Source of the DNA: Faecalicatena contorta | GTDB taxonomy: Bacteria; Bacillota; Clostridia; Lachnospirales; Lachnospiraceae | Reading direction: 5' to 3' | Assembly: GCF_003149105.1 (NCBI RefSeq) | Contig: NZ_QGDS01000013.1 | Coordinates: forward strand, 1-64,000 | Length of the DNA: 64,000 nucleotides | Part shown: positions 42,543 to 51,940 of the stretch, piece after piece | Numbering within the stretch: position 1 is the first letter of the stretch | Layout of the letters: every line of letters starts with the position of its first letter | Made by a program: the position numbers and the translations under genes | Notes under the pieces: generated by a model | What the model was told of the DNA's origin: nothing | What the model saw: the letters and a program-made list of their open reading frames with translations, nothing else | Database searches by the model: none

Positions 42543-43709
42543 ATGAAACCTAAAGTAGCTATTATTGGAGCTAATGATTTTCAAAATCAATTAATAACTA
42601 AAGCTAAAGAAAAAGGATATGAAACACATGTTTTCGCATGGGAATGTGGTGACGTGGGTGAAAAAAATGCTGATTATTTCTATCCTGTAAGTATAGTTGA
42701 GAAGGAAGAAATATTAGAAATATGTAAGAAAATACAACCTATAGGAATTATTTCTATTGCGTCTGATTTAGCAAGCATAACAGTTAATTATGTGGCGGAA
42801 AAATTGGGATTAATTGGGAATGGTATAGAAAGCACTATATTGTCCACCAATAAGCACAACATGCGTGTGATTTTTGAGAAAAACGAAATCCCCTCTCCTA
42901 AAAGCATTCTGGTTGAGAACGAGCAGGGAAGCAAGGACTTAAAATGCACTTTTCCAGTAATTGTTAAACCTACGGACCGTTCTGGGAGTCGGGGAATATA
43001 TAAAGTTGAAGCTTTAAAAGATTTAGAGTTTGCTATCAGAAGAGCATTACATGAATCTTTTGAAAAAAGGGTTTTAGTTGAGGAATTTGCAGAGGGAGAA
43101 GAGTATAGTGTAGAATATATATCATATAATGGAAGCCATTACTTTCTGGCATTAACCCAAAAATATACAACAGGATCACCTAAATTTATTGAAACAGGTC
43201 ATTTAGAACCCGCTGAGATAGATGAAAAAATAAAAGAAGATATCTTCAAAATTGTAGAAAAATCTTTAGATGCCCTTAAGATTAAGAATGGAGCTTCACA
43301 TTCTGAAGTTAAAATTGATAAGAGAGGAAATATAAAGGTCATAGAGATAGGTGGAAGAATGGGGGGGGACTGTATAGGCTCTGATCTTGTAGAACTTTCA
43401 ACAGGATATGATTTTGTAGGGCTAGTGCTTGATATAGCATGTGGGAAACAGTTGATTTTGGACAAAAAGAAAGTACCCCAATATTCTTTTGTTAAATTTA
43501 TATTTAATAAAATGGATGTTGATAATATGATAATGATTCAAGAGAGATATCCTGAGATAGTACATAGGATTAGTAGAATTGAAGATATGGATAATGATAA
43601 AAATATAGATGATAGTTCTCAAAGGCTTGGATATTATATTTTTTCAACCCCCGACAAAGGTAAGATGCAGGAAGTCATAAATTTGCTTTATGGAATAGGT
43701 GAGAAATGA
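42543..43709 (+). CDS. ATP-grasp ligase (carboxylate-amine type), first
   Basis: 388 residues from ATG 42543 (GGAG 6 bases upstream; an in-frame ATG also at 42531). N-terminal preATP-grasp domain KVAIIGANDFQNQLI. ATP-grasp core with FPVIVKPTDRSGSRGIYKV, VEEFAEGEEYSVEYIS, HSEVKIDKRGNIKVIEIGGR and GGDCIGSDLVELSTG. Such enzymes activate a carboxylate as acyl phosphate and join it to an amine. Between an amino-sugar aminotransferase and a glycosyltransferase it could acylate the Fuc4N amine or an amino acid unit; that is inference. ATGA overlap with the next gene. Confidence 0.85.
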   Translation: MKPKVAIIGANDFQNQLITKAKEKGYETHVFAWECGDVGEKNADYFYPVSIVEKEEILEICKKIQPIGIISIASDLASITVNYVAEKLGLIGNGIESTILSTNKHNMRVIFEKNEIPSPKSILVENEQGSKDLKCTFPVIVKPTDRSGSRGIYKVEALKDLEFAIRRALHESFEKRVLVEEFAEGEEYSVEYISYNGSHYFLALTQKYTTGSPKFIETGHLEPAEIDEKIKEDIFKIVEKSLDALKIKNGASHSEVKIDKRGNIKVIEIGGRMGGDCIGSDLVELSTGYDFVGLVLDIACGKQLILDKKKVPQYSFVKFIFNKMDVDNMIMIQERYPEIVHRISRIEDMDNDKNIDDSSQRLGYYIFSTPDKGKMQEVINLLYGIGEK

Positions 43710-44662
43710 AAAAAGTAAACATTATTTTATCTACATATAATGGTGAAAAATATTTACCGATTCAAATGGACAGCCTTTTGAACCAATCTTATCCTAATAT
43801 AACTATTTATATTAGAGATGATGGATCATCAGATGGTACATTAAGAATAATTAAAGAGTATCAAAGACAACAAGGTAATAAGAAAATAATATTATTGGAA
43901 GATAACGAGGGGAATTTAGGATATGTAAAAAGTTTTATGAAAATAATACGCAATTGTGATCCTGCAGATTATTATGCCTTTTGTGATCAAGATGATTATT
44001 GGTTGTCTGATAAGATTGAACGAGCTGTACAACATTTGAGCTCTCTGGAATCGGATAAATGTTTATTATACACATCTGCCTATGCAGTATGTGATAGTAA
44101 ATTGAATGTTATAGATTCAGGGCACGAACCCATGCCATTAGAAGAATTAAGTGTAGGAAAATCTTTGTCCTTATATGATGGAGGTTGGCTATTAGGATTT
44201 ACATGTGTAATAAATGATGAATTGAGAATTAAAGCTTTTAATAATGAAATAACGGACATGTATAGTCATGATATATGGGTTCAAGCAGTTGCAGTGGCAA
44301 TGAAGGGGATTCAGGTTTATGATAAGAAGGTAACGGCCTATTTTAGACGCCATGAGAATACCACTTCTGTTGCCGAGACAGGGATGGCAAAGTCTGTTCT
44401 AGATGCATGGAAATATAGATGGAATGAAACTTTTGGAAATGGCAAGATGTTTGAACGGCTGAAATCTGGAGTAGTATCTTTTCATAGTGCATTTATGCAA
44501 GATGTTACCCAAGAGGAAGATATACTTTTTTTAAAGTTGTTTGTGGGTGATAAGGGGAAGTTGATTAAAAGAATAAAGAAAGTTTTTTATCCATATCGAT
44601 TGAAAAAAGGGTTTTTTGTAGAAATTGCATGGAGATTTGCAATTTTACTGGGGAAAATATAA
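43706..44662 (+). CDS. Glycosyltransferase family 2
   Basis: 318 residues. GT-A motifs: VNIILSTYNGEKYLPIQMDSLL, YIRDDGSSDGTLRIIKEY, FCDQDDYWLSDKI (the CDQDD form seen in rhamnosyl- and related transferases). Coupled to the ATP-grasp gene by ATGA. Likely handles the modified amino sugar of this module. Confidence 0.88.
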   Translation: MKKVNIILSTYNGEKYLPIQMDSLLNQSYPNITIYIRDDGSSDGTLRIIKEYQRQQGNKKIILLEDNEGNLGYVKSFMKIIRNCDPADYYAFCDQDDYWLSDKIERAVQHLSSLESDKCLLYTSAYAVCDSKLNVIDSGHEPMPLEELSVGKSLSLYDGGWLLGFTCVINDELRIKAFNNEITDMYSHDIWVQAVAVAMKGIQVYDKKVTAYFRRHENTTSVAETGMAKSVLDAWKYRWNETFGNGKMFERLKSGVVSFHSAFMQDVTQEEDILFLKLFVGDKGKLIKRIKKVFYPYRLKKGFFVEIAWRFAILLGKI

Positions 44663-44680
44663 TAAAGTTGGAGTGCTATT

Positions 44681-45427
44681 ATGAAAGTATGTCAAAGTAA
44701 AAATTATTTGGTTACTGGCGGGACATCGGGAATTGGACTGGCAGTTGCAAAAAAATTGGCTAGTGTAGGCGCAAGAGTAATTATTATTTCTAATAATGAA
44801 GAAAAATTGAAGAATGCAATTCACGTTATAAAAGGAGATTCAAATCTTTACTTTAAATATAATTTAGAGGACACAAGAAATATAAGCAGTATATTTGAGT
44901 TTCTGCATTCTAAAGAAATAATTCTCGATGGAATGGTACATTGTGCAGGTATAGCACCATTATGCCTTATTCAAGATAATACTGTTGAATTAATGGAATC
45001 TGTTTTTAATGTTAATGTATTTTCATTTCTAGAACTGGTGAAATATTATCAGCAAGAAGAAAATTCTAAAGCAAATACTAAAATTGTTGCCGTTTCATCA
45101 ATAACTGCAAAAGGTGCAGGATATAGGCAAACCTTATATGGTTCTTCAAAAGCAGCATTATCTTCATCAGTTAAATTGATGGCAAAGGAACTGCTTAATA
45201 GGAATATTCATATTAACACAATATCGCCGGGAGTATGCGATACAGAATTGTTAAATAAATTAAAGTACGAATCAGAAAATTTAGAGGATAAAATTATGCA
45301 GTCACAAAGCTTAGGAATTATATCTCCAGAAAAAGTGAGTGAGGCTATTTTATTTCTGCTATCAGACGCAGCGGACTATTTAACTGGTACCGATTTGATA
45401 TTTGATGGAGGAGCATTTTTAAAATAA
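44681..45427 (+). CDS. Short-chain dehydrogenase/reductase
   Basis: 248 residues, FabG-like SDR: VTGGTSGIGLAVAKKL (NAD(P)-binding), HCAGIAP, catalytic Ser in AVSSITAKG, YGSSKAALSSSVKLMAKEL (Tyr and Lys), SPGVCDTEL and a C-terminal LTGTDLIFDGGAF. Substrate unknown. Immediately before a ThDP enzyme, it may reduce that enzyme's 2-oxo or acyloin product. AT-rich codons. Confidence 0.85.
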   Translation: MKVCQSKNYLVTGGTSGIGLAVAKKLASVGARVIIISNNEEKLKNAIHVIKGDSNLYFKYNLEDTRNISSIFEFLHSKEIILDGMVHCAGIAPLCLIQDNTVELMESVFNVNVFSFLELVKYYQQEENSKANTKIVAVSSITAKGAGYRQTLYGSSKAALSSSVKLMAKELLNRNIHINTISPGVCDTELLNKLKYESENLEDKIMQSQSLGIISPEKVSEAILFLLSDAADYLTGTDLIFDGGAFLK

Positions 45428-45441
45428 AATGCAATAAAAAA

Positions 45442-47190
45442 ATGAAATTAGCAGATTATGTAGTGAATTATTTGAAAAAATATAATATAAAGGTGGTATT
45501 TGGATATCAAGGTTCTTCGGTGGCACATATGATAGATGCCATTTCTAAAAGTGAGGATATAGTCTATATCCAGACATTACATGAGCAAGCAGCAGCATTT
45601 GCAGCTAATGGTTACTCATTAGGGGGGCAAAATATAGGTGCAGCATTAGCATGCAGTGGCCCGGGGGCAATAAATTTAATGAATGGTATAGCAAATGCAT
45701 ATTATGATTCGTTACCCTGCATTTTCATTACCGGGCAAGTAAGTACATCAGGGATTCGTGGAAAAGATAGCCGTATAAGACAATTAGGATTTCAGGAGAC
45801 TGATATTGTGTCTCTTGTAAGCCCTATCACAAAATATGCAGTTACCATTATGAACAAAGAAGATATAGCGTATCAGTTAGAAAAGGCATTTCATCTCATG
45901 TTAGATGGACGATCAGGCCCTGTTGTAATTGATATTCCACATAATATCCAAGCCAGTATGATAGAGCCGGATAGTCTTAGGCACTTTAATACGGAATGTG
46001 AACCGGAAGTATCGTGCATTTTTGATGAGATGGAGAAGAGTATAGAAATATTAAAGATGGCTCAGAGACCACTAATATTACTCGGATCAGGTGCACGGGG
46101 ACTTAGGGATACGACTCTTTTAGAGTCTTTTTTAATAAATAGTAATATACCGGTTGTGTCGTCGTATTTAGGAAAAGATATCTTAGATAATCAATCGAAT
46201 AATTATGTCGGAGTGATAGGAGCATATGGCAATAGATATGCAAATTGGGCAGTCAAGTACTGTGATGTTTTACTTGTCATGGGTTCTAGGGTTGATGGTA
46301 GGCAGACAGGAGATAATATTGAATGTTTTGCATGTGATGCAAAGGTAATATATGTAAATGTTGATATCGATGAAATCAATGAGAAACCAGTTAGGTATTA
46401 TAAAATATGTAGCAAGGTGTTTGACTATTTTTCCTATGTTTGCAAAAATATAGGTGAACTTACATGGAGTAAGGAGTGGTTAAATACTTTAAATAATTGG
46501 AAAAATCGTTTTAGACATTGGGAAGAGTATGCATTGTCTGAAAAGAGTAATCCCAATAAATTTATATACGAACTGACTAAAGAAAATGAACAAAAATTTA
46601 TTATGACAACAGATGTGGGGCAAAATCAAATCTGGACAAATGCATCAGCAATTATAAAAAAGGATTGTTATTTAATTCAGTCGGGAGGGTTGGGAAGTAT
46701 GGGATTTGCTTTACCAGCATCGATTGGAGCATATTATGCTAATCCCCAAAAAGAAATCATATGTATTTGTGGTGACGGCGGATTACAAATGAATATGCAA
46801 GAATTAGGTACTATTACACTAAACAATATTCCTATAAAAATAATTGTTTTTAATAACGAATCGCTAGGGTTGATACGTGTATATCAGGAAAAAGCTTTAA
46901 GTTCGAATTTTGAAGGTTCTGTAAGAGGATTTGGTTCGCCAAATTTTGAAACTATCGCAAAGGCATATAACATTGAGTATATGAAAATTACAGATAATAT
47001 AAATGCGGATAAGATACAGAATATTTTGAAAACAAAGTCATCCGTTTTGGTTGAAGTATGTGTCAGCATCAAGTCGACATGTTATCCAGAACCTACTTAT
47101 CAATCAACGATAGATAATCAAAGTATGATATTGGAAGACAAAGAGAAAGAGAGGATAAGATTAGAGGCCTATGCAAAAAAAGAAATATAA
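45442..47190 (+). CDS. Thiamine-diphosphate-dependent acetolactate-synthase-like enzyme
   Basis: 582 residues with three ThDP domains: N-terminal Pyr domain (catalytic Glu48 in LHEQAAAFAANGY, GPGAINLMNGIANAYYDSLP), central domain (RPLILLGSGARG), C-terminal PP domain with CGDGGLQMNMQELGTI (GDG at 444-446) and the closing NN. Resembles IlvB large subunits, but no ilvN or other branched-chain genes are near. Its place among sugar genes suggests a dedicated C-C ligation or decarboxylation. YerE-like sugar branching, or supply of a hydroxy acid, are possibilities. Weak ribosome site. Confidence 0.83.
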   Translation: MKLADYVVNYLKKYNIKVVFGYQGSSVAHMIDAISKSEDIVYIQTLHEQAAAFAANGYSLGGQNIGAALACSGPGAINLMNGIANAYYDSLPCIFITGQVSTSGIRGKDSRIRQLGFQETDIVSLVSPITKYAVTIMNKEDIAYQLEKAFHLMLDGRSGPVVIDIPHNIQASMIEPDSLRHFNTECEPEVSCIFDEMEKSIEILKMAQRPLILLGSGARGLRDTTLLESFLINSNIPVVSSYLGKDILDNQSNNYVGVIGAYGNRYANWAVKYCDVLLVMGSRVDGRQTGDNIECFACDAKVIYVNVDIDEINEKPVRYYKICSKVFDYFSYVCKNIGELTWSKEWLNTLNNWKNRFRHWEEYALSEKSNPNKFIYELTKENEQKFIMTTDVGQNQIWTNASAIIKKDCYLIQSGGLGSMGFALPASIGAYYANPQKEIICICGDGGLQMNMQELGTITLNNIPIKIIVFNNESLGLIRVYQEKALSSNFEGSVRGFGSPNFETIAKAYNIEYMKITDNINADKIQNILKTKSSVLVEVCVSIKSTCYPEPTYQSTIDNQSMILEDKEKERIRLEAYAKKEI

Positions 47191-48145
47191 TATTTTAGTA
47201 ACAGGTGTTGGCGCGATTATTGGATATGGAATTCTCAAATCTTTAAAATCACTTGACTGTATTAATACTGTTGTGGGAATGGATATATATGCAGATGCCG
47301 TTGGGCAAAGATGGTGTAATAAATTCATTCAGGCAAAATATGCAGTTGATCCTAACTATATCGAATTTTTGATGGATGTGATGAATGAACATGATATAGA
47401 TATTGTCTTCTTTGGAACAGAACAAGAAATATATAAAGTACAAGTAAGTAGAAATCAGTTGGGGAATTATTTTCAAAAAATGGTTATAAATAAGGAAGAA
47501 TTATTAGTACTCTCTAAAGACAAATGGAAGACCTATCACTTTTTATTAGAAAATGAATTGGTTAAATATGCTATTCCCAGTGTGATTTCTGGAACCTATA
47601 TTGAAATATCAAATAAATTTGGCGTTCGATTTATGTTAAAGCCACGTTCATCGTATGCTTCAAAAGGAATTGTTATCATAGAAAATAAAGAAGAATTTGA
47701 TTTTTATAAGGAGAGAATGGGAGATAACTTCATGGCCCAGCCCTTGATTGGTGACGCAGAACATGAATATACAGTTGGCGTTTTTGGTTTAGGAGATGGT
47801 ACATATTCTTCTAAGATATGTATGAGGCGTAAATTGAGCCAAGAAGGTGCAACATCGAAAGCAGAAGTTATATTTGATGAGAGGTTTGATCAAACTGTGA
47901 ACGAGTTGGTTAATAAATTTAAGCCTATAGGTCCAACTAACTTGCAGTTTAGACTTCATGAGGGGCAATATTATTTATTGGAGATAAACCCTAGGATTTC
48001 ATCATCTACATCATTAAGAATGGCATTTAGTTATAATGAGGCAGAGATGTGTATAGCTTACTTTCTTCAAAATAAAATTTCTAAACCGCAGGTAAAAAGA
48101 GGATTGGCTTATCGATATATTGATGAGGTGATTGAATATTTATGA
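47171..48145 (+). CDS. ATP-grasp ligase (carboxylate-amine type), second
   Basis: 324 residues; overlaps the ThDP gene by 20 bases. PreATP-grasp Rossmann part ILVTGVGAIIGYGILKSL, VVGMDIYADAVGQRWC, then ATP-grasp core FMLKPRSSYASKGIVIIENKEEF, MAQPLIGDAEHEYTVGVFG and LLEINPRISSSTSLRMAFSYNEAE. CarB-like type common in polysaccharide loci. Not a close copy of the ligase at 42543, so two distinct couplings are likely. ATGA overlap with the phosphoesterase gene. Confidence 0.85.
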   Translation: MQKKKYNILVTGVGAIIGYGILKSLKSLDCINTVVGMDIYADAVGQRWCNKFIQAKYAVDPNYIEFLMDVMNEHDIDIVFFGTEQEIYKVQVSRNQLGNYFQKMVINKEELLVLSKDKWKTYHFLLENELVKYAIPSVISGTYIEISNKFGVRFMLKPRSSYASKGIVIIENKEEFDFYKERMGDNFMAQPLIGDAEHEYTVGVFGLGDGTYSSKICMRRKLSQEGATSKAEVIFDERFDQTVNELVNKFKPIGPTNLQFRLHEGQYYLLEINPRISSSTSLRMAFSYNEAEMCIAYFLQNKISKPQVKRGLAYRYIDEVIEYL

Positions 48146-48858
48146 TTGGAATAATTTCAGATATACATGGTAATTATCCAGCTTTAGCTGCTGTGATAGA
48201 AGAGCTAAAAAAAAAGAATTGCACGGATATTTTTTGTTTAGGAGATATTGCAGGCTATTATTGCATGATTAACGAATGCATAGAACTTTTAAGGGAAAAT
48301 AATGTGATTTCTATAAAAGGGAATCATGATAATTATTTGATTGGAGAAGGAATATGCCCTAGATCAAACACAGCAAATTTATGTATACAATATCAACAAA
48401 AAGTAATAAATGAATCTAATAAAATGTGGTTGCAGGCGAATGAAATAATTTTACTTAATGAAACATTCTGTGCAGTTCATGGAGGATGGAATGATTTTTT
48501 AGATGAGTATGTAGTAAACTTTAATTTTGAAGACAAGAAAGTGCAGCAATATAAAGTAAATATGTTTCTGAGTGGTCATACTCATAAGCCACTAGTTCAG
48601 AGAACGGGAGAGAAAGCCTATTGTAATCCTGGTTCTGTTGGACAGCCAAGGGACCATAATCCTAAAGCCTCATATGCCATTATTGATGGTCAGGATGTAA
48701 TGTTGTATAGAATTGAATATAATATAGACGAAATTGCCAGAGAAATGAATAAAGCCGGATTTGATGAATATTTTTATTCTAATTTGTACAAAGGATGTCG
48801 TATTGGCGAAGTACAAGCTGAAAATACAGAGCGAAATGTTGATTGGAGAAGAAGATGA
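48142..48858 (+). CDS. YfcE/MJ0936-like metallophosphoesterase
   Basis: 238 residues, soluble. Complete metal site: GIISDIHGNYPAL (D7, H9), LGDIAGYY, IKGNHDNYL, AVHGGWNDF and SGHTHKPLVQ, CNPGSVGQPRD. Family members are phosphodiesterases or phosphatases of small molecules. Being coupled on both sides (ATGA) to an ATP-grasp ligase and a GT2 gene, it is part of the polysaccharide module; it could dephosphorylate a module-specific intermediate. Confidence 0.88.
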   Translation: MIGIISDIHGNYPALAAVIEELKKKNCTDIFCLGDIAGYYCMINECIELLRENNVISIKGNHDNYLIGEGICPRSNTANLCIQYQQKVINESNKMWLQANEIILLNETFCAVHGGWNDFLDEYVVNFNFEDKKVQQYKVNMFLSGHTHKPLVQRTGEKAYCNPGSVGQPRDHNPKASYAIIDGQDVMLYRIEYNIDEIAREMNKAGFDEYFYSNLYKGCRIGEVQAENTERNVDWRRR

Positions 48859-49814
48859 TGGATAAGAAAAAGCTATCTTTTGTTATACCTTGTTATTGCT
48901 CAGAGAAAACAATCACAGGAGTAGTAGAAAAGATTATTGAAACTGTCAAAAAAGACAACTCCTTTTTGTATGAAATCATATTGATTAATGATGGTTCGCC
49001 AGACAACACTTTTCAAGTTATTAGTTCTATGGCGCAACAAAACTTATCAATAATTGCTATAGATTTATCTAAAAATTTTGGGCAGCATTCGGCATTAATG
49101 GCTGGATATTCTCATGTGAGCGGTGATTATATTATAGGCCTTGATGATGATGGTGAGCATAATCCAAAAGATATGTTTAAATTAATCAACGAGTTAGAAA
49201 AGGGTTATGATTATGTCTGTGCAGATTTTCCTAAAAGAAAACGTTCTTTCATAAAGAAGTTAGGTTCTAGATTGAACAATTGGATGGCTACGAAACTAAT
49301 TGGAAAACCTAAGGATATAGATTTTTCAAGTTATTATATAATGCGTAAATACGTTGTAGATGAGATTGTGAAGTGCAGAAATCCGTTCCCTTATGTTGGT
49401 GGAATGCTTGTTGCTATTACTAAAAAACTTTCATCTGTTCCTATAGAAGGATATCCTAGAGAAAGTGGTAAAAGTGGATATAATATAAAGAAATCAATTT
49501 CTTTATGGTTAAATGGTTTTACAGCATTTTCTGTTAAGCCTTTAAGAATTGCAATTGCTACAGGTTCTATACTGGCTGGGATAGGATTCGTTTATGGTAT
49601 AGCGATTATTATTAGAAAATTACTTAATCCCTTACTTTTGACAGGATATGCATCTACTATGGCGGTATTACTCTTTATTGGTGGAATGTTAATGATAACA
49701 CTTGGACTTGTTGGTGAATATGTTGGAAGGATTTATATTTCCATAAATAATATGCCACAGTATGTGGTTAAGCAAGTAGTTATTAAAAGGGACAGTACTT
49801 CTTCCGATGTATAA
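48855..49814 (+). CDS. Polyprenyl-phosphate glycosyltransferase (GtrB/ArnC/DPM1-like)
   Basis: 319 residues; ATG 48855 overlaps the previous stop and has GGAG upstream. GT2 domain: SFVIPCYCSEKTITGVVEKI, ILINDGSPDNTFQVIS, DLSKNFGQHSALMAGYSHV, GLDDDGEHNPKDMFKL. Two C-terminal membrane helices (about 232-258 and 265-290) and the end LGLVGEYVGRIY. This form loads a sugar onto undecaprenyl phosphate for use outside the membrane. The two GT-C-like genes after it are natural acceptors of that donor. Confidence 0.9.
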   Translation: MMDKKKLSFVIPCYCSEKTITGVVEKIIETVKKDNSFLYEIILINDGSPDNTFQVISSMAQQNLSIIAIDLSKNFGQHSALMAGYSHVSGDYIIGLDDDGEHNPKDMFKLINELEKGYDYVCADFPKRKRSFIKKLGSRLNNWMATKLIGKPKDIDFSSYYIMRKYVVDEIVKCRNPFPYVGGMLVAITKKLSSVPIEGYPRESGKSGYNIKKSISLWLNGFTAFSVKPLRIAIATGSILAGIGFVYGIAIIIRKLLNPLLLTGYASTMAVLLFIGGMLMITLGLVGEYVGRIYISINNMPQYVVKQVVIKRDSTSSDV

Positions 49815-49860
49815 GTAAAATTAGATTGAAATTATGTAAGTAAAGGGAATGAGGTCTGTA

Positions 49861-51918
49861 ATGAACAAAGAAAATTTAAGTGACAAAAGAATAAAGGAAA
49901 TGATGCTTTCTTTATTCATGACGATTATAGCTATAGTTATTATGGTGTTATTAGGAGCTTCTTATGAAACAAATGATGACTGGAGTATTGCATTACAGTT
50001 ATCTCGAGGAGGAATTGCAATCTCTTCATTTCAGTCTCCGTATTTAGCACTATTGGTTAGTAGTTTCTATATGAGATTTCCTTCATTGCCTTGGTGGGGG
50101 ATGTTAGCATTTTTAGGCGCTGCTAGCTTAATGTGGATTGGATTTTATATAACATTTAGAACATATCGAGGGGGAAGAAGGTATGTTTTTTTATTTGGCA
50201 TAGCGGTGTTAGTGTGGCTAGTAGGGATTAGGCAGATAAACTTTACAAGAACAGCAATGTTATTTACTATAGCTGGAAATTTATCATGCACATTTTATTT
50301 GTATACTAAAGATAAAAAGATTGAAATTGTGTTAGGAATATTGGGAATTATTATAGGTGGAATGATTAGATTTCAAGCTGCTTTGGTAGTAATTCCTTTT
50401 TTTATAGTGCCAACACTGTATTTTCTTATAGTTAAAAGACAAGTTGTTTTGTATAAATATTTTTTATTATTAGGAACATTAACTCCGGTACTTGCGTTAG
50501 TAAGTTTATATGCTTTTAATACACTTTACTTGAATGAGCATAATGAATGGCAAACATATCAGAGTTATAATTATAAAAGAGGAATAATACAAGATTACGC
50601 AGAACGGTATCCCTCATGGGATGAAGCAAAAAGAGAATATGAACGATTGGGCTTAAAGAAAGATGATATAACAATGTTTATGTACAATTGGTTTTCAGAG
50701 GATACGGAAGTTTTTGATGATAAAATAATGGAAGGAATTATGAGCCTAAGTGATTCGAAAGCTGACTTGAATCATGTTCTGAAGAGTATATTTGAACAAT
50801 TAAAAAATACAGTTATCTTTTGGATGGTATTAATATATAGTATATTTGTTTTTATTGAAAGTAGAAAGAAGATACTATTGCCAATCGTTTTAATTAATTC
50901 TATGGTATTAGGAATCATAACTTATTTCTGCATTCAGGGAAGAATTCAAAATAGGGTGTCCGAACCCCTCTTATTATGTGCTCTTTTTGCAATATTTTTA
51001 ATAGCTATATATATAGATGACGGAAATGAGTTTAAGAATTCTTCTTATAATTTGGAAATTAAAATAAATTCTTTGGGGGAGAAAAACGAGGATAAGATAA
51101 AAATCATTAAAATACCCATGGTATCAGTACTTTTTTGTGTTTTAACAATATTACTATTATTTCCCAACATTAAGAGCAATTTAGAAAATATGCATATTCC
51201 ATATTTTGATGAAGGGAGAAATGGAATTGTAAAACAAAAAACAGATTATATCAACGAAACAGCAGATAGGATTTATCTTTTGACTGTTACATCTGATGAA
51301 TGGGATAAAGGTTTTAATATGTGGGAGAATGTACCTGTTGGATATTGTGAAAATATGTTTTTTCTAGGAGGTTGGAGCGCCAGAACCCCAGATAATATAC
51401 AGCGGTTAAAAAGAGAAAATATTGATAATCCAGCAGCAGCACTTTTTGAAAAAGAAAATGTATATTCGGTTTATGATGAGGGTATCCTAGAATTTTTAAA
51501 AAGACATTATGATGCTAGGATTACTTCTAGCAGAGTTGATAGTTTCCCAGATGATAATAATACTTCTATTGTCCAATATACGGCACCTAAAGAGAGGCCA
51601 GAGAAAAATGATGAAACAATAAAGAAAGTGAAGATATTTTCTTCAGAGTATTGTCAATATGACAATAGAGAAGGTTGGACAATAACAGGAGAGATAGAGT
51701 CCCCTAATGCAGAGGATTATCAAGTATTATATTGTAATGTGAAAGTTGGTAAAAATATATATACTTATAGATTGCATTATGATAAAGGGGAGTTTTCAGG
51801 AAATATGTATGATTTAAACAAACTGATAGATAGGGAAATATCAGAATGTTATCTAATAGGTAAAAATGCTGCAGATGAATATATTTATATAGAGGACATT
51901 AAAGATTTAATACATTAA
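49861..51918 (+). CDS. GT-C-like polytopic membrane protein, paralogue 2
   Basis: 685 residues; start ATG 49861 behind TGAGGT (ATG 49849 has none). About 11 helices, then a C-terminal extracytoplasmic domain (about 450-685). Loop-1 acidic motif SYETNDDWSIALQLSRGG, INFTRTAMLF, GMIRFQAALVVIPF, YPSWDEAKREYERLGL and WSARTPDNIQRLKRENIDNP. All recur in paralogue 3 next door and partly in paralogue 1. Predicted to move a sugar from a polyprenyl phosphate to the exported glycan, with the GtrB-like enzyme upstream as donor source. Confidence 0.65.
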   Translation: MNKENLSDKRIKEMMLSLFMTIIAIVIMVLLGASYETNDDWSIALQLSRGGIAISSFQSPYLALLVSSFYMRFPSLPWWGMLAFLGAASLMWIGFYITFRTYRGGRRYVFLFGIAVLVWLVGIRQINFTRTAMLFTIAGNLSCTFYLYTKDKKIEIVLGILGIIIGGMIRFQAALVVIPFFIVPTLYFLIVKRQVVLYKYFLLLGTLTPVLALVSLYAFNTLYLNEHNEWQTYQSYNYKRGIIQDYAERYPSWDEAKREYERLGLKKDDITMFMYNWFSEDTEVFDDKIMEGIMSLSDSKADLNHVLKSIFEQLKNTVIFWMVLIYSIFVFIESRKKILLPIVLINSMVLGIITYFCIQGRIQNRVSEPLLLCALFAIFLIAIYIDDGNEFKNSSYNLEIKINSLGEKNEDKIKIIKIPMVSVLFCVLTILLLFPNIKSNLENMHIPYFDEGRNGIVKQKTDYINETADRIYLLTVTSDEWDKGFNMWENVPVGYCENMFFLGGWSARTPDNIQRLKRENIDNPAAALFEKENVYSVYDEGILEFLKRHYDARITSSRVDSFPDDNNTSIVQYTAPKERPEKNDETIKKVKIFSSEYCQYDNREGWTITGEIESPNAEDYQVLYCNVKVGKNIYTYRLHYDKGEFSGNMYDLNKLIDREISECYLIGKNAADEYIYIEDIKDLIH

Positions 51919-51940
51919 TAGTTGTGGAGGAACTCTTGAA

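Noticed and set aside
45442..47190. Housekeeping acetolactate synthase ilvB
   Set aside because: No ilvN, ilvC or ilvD nearby, and the gene is embedded in AT-rich polysaccharide genes; kept only as an IlvB-like ThDP enzyme.
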